Origin: Crateriforma spongiae
GTDB lineage: Bacteria > Planctomycetota > Planctomycetia > Pirellulales > Pirellulaceae
Direction: 5' to 3'
NCBI RefSeq assembly: GCF_012290005.1
Contig: NZ_JAAXMS010000007.1
Coordinates: forward strand, 105,991 to 169,990
DNA: 64,000 nt
Position 1 is the stretch's first letter; each line of letters opens with the position of its first letter. The notes beneath the pieces were generated by a model. It made no database searches. It was given only the letters and a program-made list of their open reading frames with translations, and was not told the DNA's origin. Both the position numbers and the translations under genes were made by a program. Of this stretch, positions 33,101-45,100 are shown piece by piece.

Positions 33101-36100
33101 CCCGGGATCGTGGCCAAACGCTCGGCCGCATAAGGACGGATGACCCGCGCGAACGCGCTGGGGCTGGTGGCGCTTGTGCGGGCTGGGATTCCGAACGCGG
33201 CTTCGTCAAAGAATCGATCGGCGACCGTCTGGTCGGCGGTCGGCTGTGCATCAGGAATCACGATCGGCTGGACGACTGCGACGCGAGCCGACCCGCCGAG
33301 GTTGATCTCTGGGACCAGTCGTGGGACGCGGATACCGTCGGCAACCGATTCGACGTTCCCGGCCGCGTCAATCGCGCGGACCAGAAAGACTGGTGACTGT
33401 CCCGGGCTGGCTTGGTAGACGAACGAAGTTTCACCCGTACGGTACAGAACGCTGCGATATCGATTGCCGCCGTCAAAAGAGACCAGTAGCGAGTAGGCGG
33501 CGACACCACTACCGCCCGTGTCGTCCTCGGCTGACCAATTGATCTCATACCGGTCGTCGCCAAGCGGAGTGGTCGTCCACTGACTGGTTGGTGCCGATGC
33601 ATCGAGCGTCGCCGATGAAACGACGCTGTCGATGGGCTCTCCTCCGTCGATCAGGACTCGAGCCGTGATCTCGATCAGGTCACCCGTTGCCAGCCGACCT
33701 TCGGTGCCGAATGCGGCCACGTTGTCCGCGTTGACGAAGAACTCTGCAGAGACTGATTCGCCGGGCTGCAGCAAACCGATTGCCGAATCCACGGGAGGCA
33801 AGCCATCGCGGGGATCAACGGCACGAAGCAGGTAGGACGCGACGCGAGTATTGGCGTCCACGCCAGCGGTGATCTGCAGGACGTAACCTTCCTCTTCAAA
33901 CAGATCAAACTCACCGACGAAGTTGGGACGTCCAGGCGGCAAGCTGATCGTGCGGTCACCCAGTTGGAGATCACCCAGGACAAACGAACGTTCATCAAGT
34001 GTATCGTCCAGCGGGATCACCAAACGGACTTCGCGAGCCGGAATGTTGGCCGCATCGTCATAAGTGACGCCAACGTTGTACGGCAGTGGCGTTGCAATCG
34101 GGACGAAGTTTTCTTCGCCGATTCCAGTAGGACCCGTGATGGAAACGGAATCACCCAGATTGGTGCCAAGATCGTCGACATCAAAGACAATGTCCTCGAC
34201 CGTCTCGAACACTTCAAACAGCGGTGGTGGGCCTGCTCGCAGTTCAAAGGCGACGAACGACGTTGGGTTCGACGCCCCCAGATCGTAATCGGCAAAGTCT
34301 GGGATGTTCCCACCCGAGGTAACATTGGGAGTGTGACCGGCGTACTGCTTGAGTGCTTCGATCAGCTGGCTGAGCCGTGTTTCGGTTTCGACGATTGTTT
34401 GCGTCGGATCGTTGATGATCCCCGAGCCGGTCTCGCCGCCAAGCAAGCCGCCGACAAGACTGAAGAACAGATTGATGTTTTCGGCTCGCGCGTCGGCGGT
34501 GGGCGCGACATCTTCGGGGCGAAGCAATCCGCTTCCGACCAGCGATTCCAGGAACAACGTGCCGAATGCGTCTTGATCTCCCGCGATGGAAATCAGGCTA
34601 GGTTCTGCATCGGTGTCAGCGAGGATCGCTTGGCGAAGTTGTTCGGCTTCGTCTCGTTGGAAATCGAGATATTCCGCCGTGGTCATTGGCGTCGCCGCCG
34701 CCGCGACGTAGAAGTCAAAGGCCAAGTCGTCGAGATCAAACGGCGATAGGTTCTTTAGAAAGTCCGGGTCTTCTTCGAGCTTTTGTCGCAGACCCGGATA
34801 GATCGTTACGGCACTGCCGATCTCAGTCACGCCGCCGGCGGGCAGATCAATGGCGACCCCGCGCGCGGTCAACACGCCATCCAGATTCAGCTCAGGTTCG
34901 ATGTTGGCGAAATCAAAAGTGCTGACCGAATCGAACAACGGTGCGACGGTTGTCTGGTCACCACGCAGACCGGCGGAAAAGGACACTGCAGGGCCGTCGA
35001 TCCCCAGATCGCTGCGGTTCTCGATGTTTGGGAAGGCAAGTTCAAAGACGGTGTAGGGAGTGTCGATATTCGAGAGGCTTTGAATTGCCAACGAATAGGC
35101 ACCTGTCGCACCAAGGTCAATCTGGCTTGGACCTGCAACGCCCGCGTTGGATAGCAGTGAATCGGCGGATTCCACTTGGAACCGATACGGATCAATGGCA
35201 ACGCGACCGTCGGGATGCAGGACTTGGACATCGTAAAGACCGTGAGGTGCATCACGCAGGTCGAACACGGCGACGATTTGTGTGGCGTCGATTCGCTCAA
35301 CCGACACCGGCGCGAACTCAGCGATGGTTGGACGAACCAGTCGGACGGCGGCTTGTTCGGGGAACTCAGCGCCTTCGACGGTGACGGTCACGTATCGATC
35401 GTCGCCTCCCGCGTCCGGTGTGATACCAGTGATTCCGAACGGAATTCGTGTGGCGCTGAGCTGAACCGGGTATTCGGCACGTTGGTTGACATCAAAGCCT
35501 TCGTCACCGGGTTCTTCGGTTCTCAGGCCGGCCCTTGCGAGCACGAAGTACCGTCCGCCCAGTGTTTCGGGAATGATCAGCGACTGATCGGGACGAAGGT
35601 ATCCTTCGTAGGCTGCATCAAAGTCGAACGGCGTCGGCAAACGTTCATAGGCAACATAAAGCTCGTGTGATCCCTTGTCCTCTAAGGAGTCGAGATCGAT
35701 GCGGATCGTTTCGCCTGGATCTGCGTTGAACTCGTAAAGGCGTGTGACGCCCTGTGCCAGGGTGTCATCCAGTGGGATGTCTTCACGCAACAGCGGCACG
35801 GTGACACTGAGCGTGTCGGCAGAGAATCCCGTGTTGTTGCGATTGTTTTCGCCTTCGATGACATCATCGAAGATGTCGGTGCGGACGATGATTCGATAGT
35901 CACTGGGCAGCGCAAGCGGAATCTCAAAATCAAGGGACGCCGTGTAGGTCTCACCCGGCGCGACGGTTCGCACCGAAGGTGGATCGACCGTGCCGATACG
36001 GGGATCACCCAAATCCCAGACGGAATCAGACGACAGATACACCGCGTCACCGAACCGGGCGCGTGCCGGTTCATCACCACGGTTTTGTACCGTCCACGAA

Positions 36101-39100
36101 ACCGTCGCGATGTCACCCACCGTTGCCGCGGTCGGCGCTGTGATGTCGATGACTTGCAGGTCACTGGGCGGCGGGACCTCGATGATCATCGGCACGTCGG
36201 AGACCCGAATGTTGTCTTCTTCGTTGGACTCGATGACTTCGCCGTGGGGCCGAATGCCCGGACGTGTCGGGATGTCCGTCGCCACGATGACGTAATAGTC
36301 GCCCACCAAACCACGCGGAAGCCGAATCGTTCGGTCGAAGGTTAGCGTTTCACCCGCAGCCATCGGGTCATCACGACGGATCTGAGTGACGTAGTGATCG
36401 CTGCTGACGTCTAGCAACCGGTCGCGGGAAAGGTAGATGCGATCGTAGAAGGGTACCTGCGAGCCTGGAATCGCCCCGCCATCATTGCTGGTCGTATAGC
36501 TGAACGTGAACTCGTCGCCCACGTTGACACGCTGTTGGGATGTCACGCGGTCGATCGTCAATTCAGGCGTCGGCACAAACTGAACGTCGAGCGATGCGAT
36601 CGCTTGGTTGTCACCTTCGTCGGCAAACTCGAGGACTCGGTCGAGTGTGGCGATCGTCCGTGCGTAGCCCGATGCCTGGGGATACGGAAGTGTGTAGGAC
36701 TGAGGCCCGGAGAAAACCGTGTCCGTTTGGGCGATGACAAAGAAAGGACCGCCGATGTTGTCAGCCAAACGAACTTGCAGTTCGACATCATAGGATTCGC
36801 CGATTCCCAGCGATCCCAAATGGTTCTGTGATCCCAGGACAAAGTCGTAGGAGTCAGCCGCCGTATCGGTGGACAGAAACAGCCGATCCGTCCATGAGTC
36901 GACTCGTGTCGCTCGAGTGCCTTCGTTGGTGACTTTGAATGAGACATCAAACACCGACCCGGAATCCGGATTGGTTGGGACGGCCGAAAGATCACTGATG
37001 ACCAGGTTGGCTTCCGCGTAGGTGACGTCGATGACGTTGGACCGAGCCATGTTGTTGGCTCGCATGCCGTCTTCGTAGACGCGTGATTGAAAGTACGTGG
37101 GCCAATTGGGGAATGCACTGTTGCCCCAGCCGCCGGCGACACCCGGCACACCACGCCGGACACTGATATTCACAAACACGTGCGCGTACCATTCGCCCTC
37201 GCTACCCGGCGGTGTCGCGACGGTCATCTTGTCGGTGTAAGTTCCACCGGCCTCGATGGGCTCGTTCAGGACAGCTGTCTTTTGTCCGATGTAGACCGCT
37301 CGACTGGCGTCAAAGACCTGGTCCTTGCTTAAAAACACGTGTTGTTGAAAGTTGGTCGTGTCGTCGGCGGTCGCAAAGTCACCGATGTTCTCCACGGTCC
37401 AGCGAACCAGGAACTGCTCTCCTGAGTCACTCGCCGGATCCGCGACAACGTCCGTGACCGCAAGGTCGGCCGGGACGTCGGTGATGACACTTTCCGCTGC
37501 CCCGACGTTGTTGTCGGTGAAGGGACCTTCATACACCGTCGTCAGCGTTCCCACGCTGCCGGCGAGAATGCTGATCAGCTCGCTTCGCGAAAACTGATTC
37601 AGATCACTGACGTTGATCTCACCGATCGGTTTTCCGGTGGCTTCTTCGATACGCGATAAGACACCTTTGACTTCATCCAGAAACTTCTGTTCCTCGGTCA
37701 GTGCGATCCTCGGATCGACGTTGGTGCGGACCAGGATGTGCGACCCTTCGGCCGTTGGTGGCAAGGTGAACTCGGCCGTTGTTTCGTAGGACTGGCCGAT
37801 CTGCAGCACGCCGTTATGCGGTACGGCAAAGACGAGCTGATCGCTGGAATCCCACACGTTGTCATCGCTGACATAGATCGCGTCCGCCCAAGCGTCGCGA
37901 TCGGTTGCCGCGGTCCCGTTGTTGGTGACTTCCCAAGTGACGGTGTACTTGGAATCACCCTGGCCCGTTGCGTCCGCAATGACGTTTGTGACTTGAAGAT
38001 CCGCCGGTGGGGTCAGCAGAACATTGATGGGCGTGCTGCCGTAATTGCTGCCATCAAAGTCATTGGGAGCGTCAGGATTGATGTTCGCTTCGAAAGCGGA
38101 TTCGTAAACACTTCCGTAACCATCGGCGTAGACCGTTAAGAAGTATTGACCGGTCAAGCCGACCGGTATGTTGACCGTGGCTTCCGCTTCGTAGCCTTCG
38201 CCGACGTCCAGAACGCCGTTATGCCGATAGGTCCCGACCAGTCGATCGCCGCGCGCAGGAATCGGTCCGTCCTTGCCCAACGTCAGCCAAATCTGATCGG
38301 TCCAACTGCCTGGATCGGTCACACCGGCGCCGCGGTTTTCGACGCTGTAACGCATGGTGAACGATGAATCATCGAACGCATCGCCCGGCCCTGTGATCGA
38401 GGTCACCACCAAGTCCGGTGGAGGCACCGGGTTGGCGTCAATCGCGATGGCGGACGCACCAAAGTTGTTGCCTTCGAAGGGAAACTCATCAACCTGATTG
38501 GCGCGGTCCGTTTGAACCAGAACAAACCAGTTGCCCGGAGCGTTTCGGGGAATCAAGAACGATGCCGTGGTGCGATACTCACTGACGTTGCCGGATTCAC
38601 TTCCGATGTGGGCCAAGGCCGAGCCGTTGTCCAATTCACCCAGCAGGATGCCGCTGGTGATGCTGTTGGCCGACGACGAAAGCCAAACGCGGTCCTTCCA
38701 CCTCGAGCCGGCGGACGGCGTGTCCGCGGTTCCAACGTTTGAGACCGTGAACGCGACATCCAGAATGGTTCCCGCGGTGATCACCTCCGGCGCGGTGACA
38801 TCGGTCACTCGCAAGTCAGGACGCGCGAGAAGATTGATCTGCAGCGTGTCGGAAAACGTGATGTTATCCAGTTCGCCGTCGCCCGATTCGATGACTTCGC
38901 CGGCGTCGTCGGTCTGGACGAAGAAACGAAACAGCCCACTGGTGCGGGGAAGCGTGACGACTTCCGTTCTGGTAATCGTCTGACCCGCCGCGAGCGTTTG
39001 GTCGTTGGTGAAGCGACCGTAATTGATCACCTCGTTGCCGTCGGTCGACTGCAAATAAAGCCGATCCCGCCAGCCGGTTTCGGTTTCTTCGGGGCCGTTG

Positions 39101-42100
39101 TTGCGGACCGTCCACGTGACTTCGACTCGCGTACCGTCGTCGACTTCCGTCAAACCGCCCAGGCTGACTTCTGCGACGCGCAGGTTCACATCGGCCGGTG
39201 GGATGAACTCCACATCGATCGGCTGGCTGATCCCTTGGTTGCCGCCCAGTGCATCGTTGGTGTTGTAAAGAAACTCATCGGGGCCGCCCGTCCGAACGAT
39301 GATGTAGTGCTCCCCGTCCAAGGAGCGAGGCAGAACGAACGTGTCCGTCCGTGTGTAAGCACCGTCGACGGAAAGTGCGCCACCATGAACGCTGCTGCCA
39401 AGCAATCGCAGACCGCTGGCACCGGTTGGGTCATCGGTCACGTAGACGTAATCGGTCCACGCGGTTCGATCGGTCGTCGCGATCCCGCGATTCGCGATCG
39501 TCCAACTGATCTCCAGCGGCTGACCGGACTGTGGAGTGCCGGTGGTGGAGACGTCCTCCACACGCAGGTCGCTGTAGGGCTCTGTCGTGACATCGACCGG
39601 ATAATCCGGAGACCCGACGTTCGATGCTCCGTCGGCCGTTTCGTAGACGACGTCGTTCAGGTCGGTCTGGACAAACAGCGTGAAGCGACCGCGGAGAGCA
39701 TTGGGAAGCTGGAAGATCTCCGTGCGCTCGTACGTGGCGTCAACGGGAACAAATCCGTTGTGCTGGAAATCGCCGAGAATGATGTCGTCCGCATCGCCAA
39801 GGATGTCGTCCCGTGAAAGCACGATACGATCGGTCCAATGATCCACTCGGCCCGGCCCATCACCGACATTCTGCACGGTCCACGAAACGGTCAAGTCCAC
39901 CGGGTCGCCAATGATGATCTCCGGTGCAGAGACCTGTGTGACGGTGAGGTCGGCATACGGAAAAAGTGCGATGTCGACAGAATCACTTGCGAATTCGGAA
40001 GGTGATTCACCGTCACCTTCGTTAACATCATTGCCGGCGTCCGGTTGGACGATGAAGAAGTATTCGCCAGAGATTTCATCCGGAAGGGTGACGTCGAGTG
40101 TTTGGGTGGCGGACGCGTTGACGTCCAAGCTTAAGTCGACCTCCAGTTCCCCCAACAAAACGTCATCGCCGGACAGCGTGTTGTCGGTCGACAAGTAGAC
40201 TCGGTCCGTCCAGGCTGACTCGGCAGTCGCATCGCCATCATTCCGTGTCGTCCACGAGATGCTGTAGGACTCGCCGGATGTCGGTGTGGTATTCGGGTCC
40301 GGCGTGATCGCTGTCACGACCAGGTCGGGCAGTGGTGTCGGCGTCAGACTGATCGTGGTCGACGAGATGGAAAAGTTGTTGTCTTCCGCGGTCGGTTCAT
40401 CGACACGATTGGTTGCGTCGGTTCGGACCACGACGTAATAGTCGCCCGGGGGCACGGATGCCGGAACCACGAGTGATGACGGCATGGTGTACGAGGCGTT
40501 GGAATCAAGTGCCCCGGTGTGCGTCAGGTTTCCCACTAGGATGTCACCGCCGATGGCGTCATCGGACGACAGATAGACCTGATCAGTCCAAGAATCGACG
40601 ACCGTTCTTGCCGTTCCATCATTGCGGACGCGATAGTTCAGGCCAAAGGAATCGCCGATGAAGCCGCTAGGGTCGACGGTGATTGCATCAACGATCAAAT
40701 CGGCTGGTGGGGGTGCCGCCGCGACGTTGATCGGCTTGACCGCAGAGTTGTTCGCGTTGGTCGCCTCGAACAGTTGATCGCGGAAATCCGTGCGAACGAT
40801 CAGGAAGTGATCGCCTTCCAGACCAAACGGCACCGTCACTTGTGTCGACGCGGTGTACGTGGTTCCTGTGGCCAAAGTCTCGTTGCGAATGACGTCGGCA
40901 AGAAAACGGTCGTCACCATTGCCAAATATCTCGTCGGATGAAAGGACCAGTCGGTCGGTCCAGGGGGGCACCGCATCCGCACTGTCGGTGTTCTCCACCG
41001 TCCAGGACACTGTGATCAATTCACCGTTGTCTGCCATCTCCGGTGCGACGATTGGATCGTCGACGAATTCTAAGTCGGGGACTTGGAAGCTGACCGTTGC
41101 GATGAAGCGGTCGTCTTCAATTTCACCGAAGATTCCGTCGCCGTCGGTATCCATCGCGTTGCCGGTCGGATCACTGATGTTTGGACCGATCGTGAACGTG
41201 TAGTCGCCCACGGTGGATTGAGTCGGGAACGAGACGCGAACTCTTTTCGTGTCCATGCCGACGACTTGGCTGACGTTGACGACGCCACCTGGCGTGATCA
41301 AAGAAACGTCGTCCGGTGTGAACGTGGTCAGGTCGATTTCTTCGTTGAACGTGACATCGATGAAAAAGTATGGCTTCGAGACAAAGTCGGGGGTATAGCC
41401 AACAATGACCGGTCCACCGGAATCAACCGTAAACGAACTGGTGAAGATGTCGTCCGGATCTTCACCGACTTGGCCGTCGAAATCGAGGTCCATCGCTGTG
41501 CCAGCGGTGTCCAAAAGATTCGGACCGATCTCGATCGTGTAGTCGCCCGCAGTCGTGATTGCTGGGAAGACGAGTTCGTATCGAAGTGGGGCGATTTGGT
41601 TGAAGGATGACAGCGTCACCGCACCGTCCGGACCAACGAGTCGGATGTTTTGATCGTTCAGCGTTGCTTCGTCGATCGCTTCGCTAAAGGCGACTTCGAA
41701 TGTTGTCAAAGGTGCAGGGACAGTGCCAGTTGGGTTAACGTCCGTCACGAACGGGCCGGCATTGGCGACGAAAAGCTCTGACTCGTACCGGTCACTAATT
41801 TCACCAGCGATTGCGTCGCCATCGCTGTCCATGGCGGTGCCACCTAGGTCAAGAATTCCAGGACCGATGATGATGTCATAGCGACCATCGGCGGTGGCTC
41901 GCTCGGTGTTGACACGGTAAACCGTTTCGCTGATCCGCTCGATCGACGTCGCGCCCACCACTCCGGCAGGGCCCTCGATACGAACATCGTTTGTCGAAAA
42001 GCTGCCTTGGTCGACGGGCACGTTGAACGTGATTTCAAAGGACTCCAGGCCGCCGAAGACATTGCCTGTAGGATTCTGTCCAACAACCCGCAGGGGCTTT

Positions 42101-45100
42101 CGTTCGACGGTGAAGGTGCCCAGGTAAACATCGCCTTGCTCACCACCGACGCCATTTGCGTCTTGATCGTGAACGTTGCCAGACAAGTCTCGCGCGACCG
42201 GTTGGACTTCGATTTCATACAGTCCATCGAAGGGTTGCGGTGGAACGGTGATCCGGAAGGACGTGTTGGTATCGTCAACCGGTTCGACGCCAAGCGTTGG
42301 AACGTCATCTTTGAATTCGGTATCACCGACCAGTTGAAAGTCGCTGTCGAACGCTGTTTTGGTTCCCTGAGCGGCTGACAGTTCAAATCCATTGCCACCG
42401 TTTAGCTCGAAGAAAACAAACCGAATCGGATAATCACCGGCGGCCGGAAAGTCGAAGGTTGCAAGATCGGTTGCAAAGCCTCGACCGGTTGTGAACTCTG
42501 CGCTGAAGTCAGCGATCTCCAATCGGTATCCATCGTCAGAGCCGATCGCAAAAGTCCAAGGTCCTGGACTGGGGATGCTGATCGTTCCTGTGGCTTCAAA
42601 GGCGAGGTAGTCGCCCGGGCCGGAAGCCTCAAGCGGGTTTGTGAAATCATCACCAAAGTTGGCTCCCGACGGTCCGTAGTTGATCCACGGTCGTGTCTCG
42701 ACTAGCTCTTCGCTACGCAGGTTCTCGTCGGAAAGCACCGCGAGCGCCCCGGTAAGGTCGTTGAAGGGATCGATGGCACGAGCGGCACGAACGGCAAAGC
42801 CACCATCAACACGCACCGGAGTGAAAACGTCACGAGCTGCACGTGTCGATGGACTGATGAGCTTGACGTCATCTGTGGTCAGCGAATTGGGGTCGATCGG
42901 TTCGTTGAATTCGATCACAACGTTTTGCAGCACCGACGAGATCGTCGTGGCAGGTATCTGTGAAACGATCTGCGGACCGGCTTTATCAACCGTGAAGACG
43001 CCGACGAATACATCTTCGACGGATTCGCCAATAGTCCCGTCTTGATCCTGATCCATCGGAGTTCCCGCCGGACCAAGAATGTTTGGCCCGACCGAGAGCG
43101 TGTACGCACCCGCATTGGGGATCGACTCACTGAGTGTGAGCTCGACGACTCGGTCACCCAGTAACATGACCGACGCGATCGACGTGGATGACGGGCCACT
43201 GAGTGCAAAGTCATCCAGCGAAATCGAATCAGCCAATACCGGTTGATCAAACCGGACGATCAAGCGATCCGCAGTGTCACCGATGATGCGTTGAAAGCTT
43301 TCGACCGCACTTCCCAAAGGTCTCGGTGGAACCGAAAGGAAACTGTCGTAGTTGACGTAGTCACTGACCCTTGACCCGAACGAGTTTTCGTTCACACGTC
43401 CGTCAGCCGCGGAAATGTCGTGGGGGCCACCCGGGTGCCCCCAATAGTTCTGTGCGAAATTGGCTGCGGCGAAATCCGTCCCACCATGTACGACCGCCGC
43501 GTCGCTTTGCCCGACGAAGCTACTGTTCTGGACCGATGCGGTTGATCCACTTGCGATCGAAAAGCCCCTTGCCCCACCAAAAATGTCCATGTCGGTTGCC
43601 GACACGACTGAGCTTCCAAAGACGTTGACACCGTATTGACCAATGCCAAGCAAGCGGATGTCATCGAGGGTCGCATGCCCGCTTCCGACAACAATGGAAT
43701 CTCCAGTGCTGGATGAAACAATAACGTTGCCAAGTTGAACCGTGTCATCGGGTGCGTTTGACGGGTTGCGTATGTCGACCGCGGCATACCTCGTGTCTCC
43801 ACCGCCGTACCGGACTTCGGCGTGCTCCAGAACGGAGCCACTGTTCCAAAGTGATAGCTCGTACCAATCACCCGGCGATGGAGTGGAATCGGTTCCGTCG
43901 GCATTGGAATCACCACCGACGGTGTCGTCGCGGGTGCTTGTGAAAACGATCGGTTGGTCAGCCGTACCTTCGGCCGACAGTCGACCACCGCTGGTCCGAA
44001 TCCTCCCGAACTGACCAAACTTGACCACGCTGCCCGGGACAATCGTCAGCGTGGCATCATCGGCAATCGTCGTCGTGTTAAAGGAATGAACTGGCAAGCC
44101 AGAAAAGTCCCAGGTGCGGTCGGATCGGATCGTTCCTGTGCCAAGCGAAACATGGTCACCGCCAAGGTTGCCGCGTGCGGTGACATCGTCGTAGGTGACG
44201 TCGGCTGCAAATGCTTGGTTGATTGCCACGCCACCGGAATCTTGGACCACCACACCGGATAGATTGACTTCGCTGTTGCTCAGTTCCAAACCGGTTCCGA
44301 CCGAGTCGATGATTTTGAGATCAGACAACTCGATGGGGTCTGTGAGATCGCCGCCGCCGCTGCTGTTTGTGCTGACGGCTCCGTAACGCGTGTCGCCACC
44401 ACCGTAGCGGACCTCGGCGTGTTCCAAAACCGATCCGGCATTCCAAAGTGAAAGCTCGTACCAGCTTCCTGGTGATGGACTGGATTGGTCACCATCGGCG
44501 TTGGAATCACCGCCGACGCTGTCATCGGTGGTGCTGGTGAAGACGATCGGCTGATCTTCGGTGCCTTGAGCCAACAGGCGACCGCCAGCGGTTCGGATCC
44601 GACCGAACTGGCCAAACTTGACAACGCTACCCGGCGCGACGGTGAGGGTCGCATTGTCCTCAATCGTTGTCGTGCCGAAGCTATGAACGGGAAGGCCACC
44701 GAAATCCCAGGTGCGATCTGACCGAATGGTTCCGGTACCGAGCGAAACATGGTCACCGCCCAAGTTGCCGCGTGCCGTGACGCCGTTGTAGGTCGCGTCA
44801 ACTGCGAAGGCTTGGGTAATTGCCACGCCTCCGGAATCTAAAATGACGACCTCGGACAGGCTTGATTCACCGCTACCGAGTTCCAAAGCGGTGCGCTCGG
44901 AATCGGAAATACGCACGTTCGATAAGGCCACCGCATCGGTGAAACTGCCGGCGTTTGATTCGAAAACGCTGACCGCGCCGTATCGGGTGTCTCCTCCGCC
45001 GTATCGGACTTCGGCGTGCTCCAGAACGGAGCCACTGTTCCAAAGTGATAGCTCGTACCAGTCACCCGGCGATGGGGTGGAATCGGTTCCGTCGGCATTG

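Noticed and set aside
33964-34749. Plus-strand frame of 261 codons, and similar ones such as 18814-19548
   Set aside because: All lie antisense to the giant gene; composition and repeat structure mirror it.
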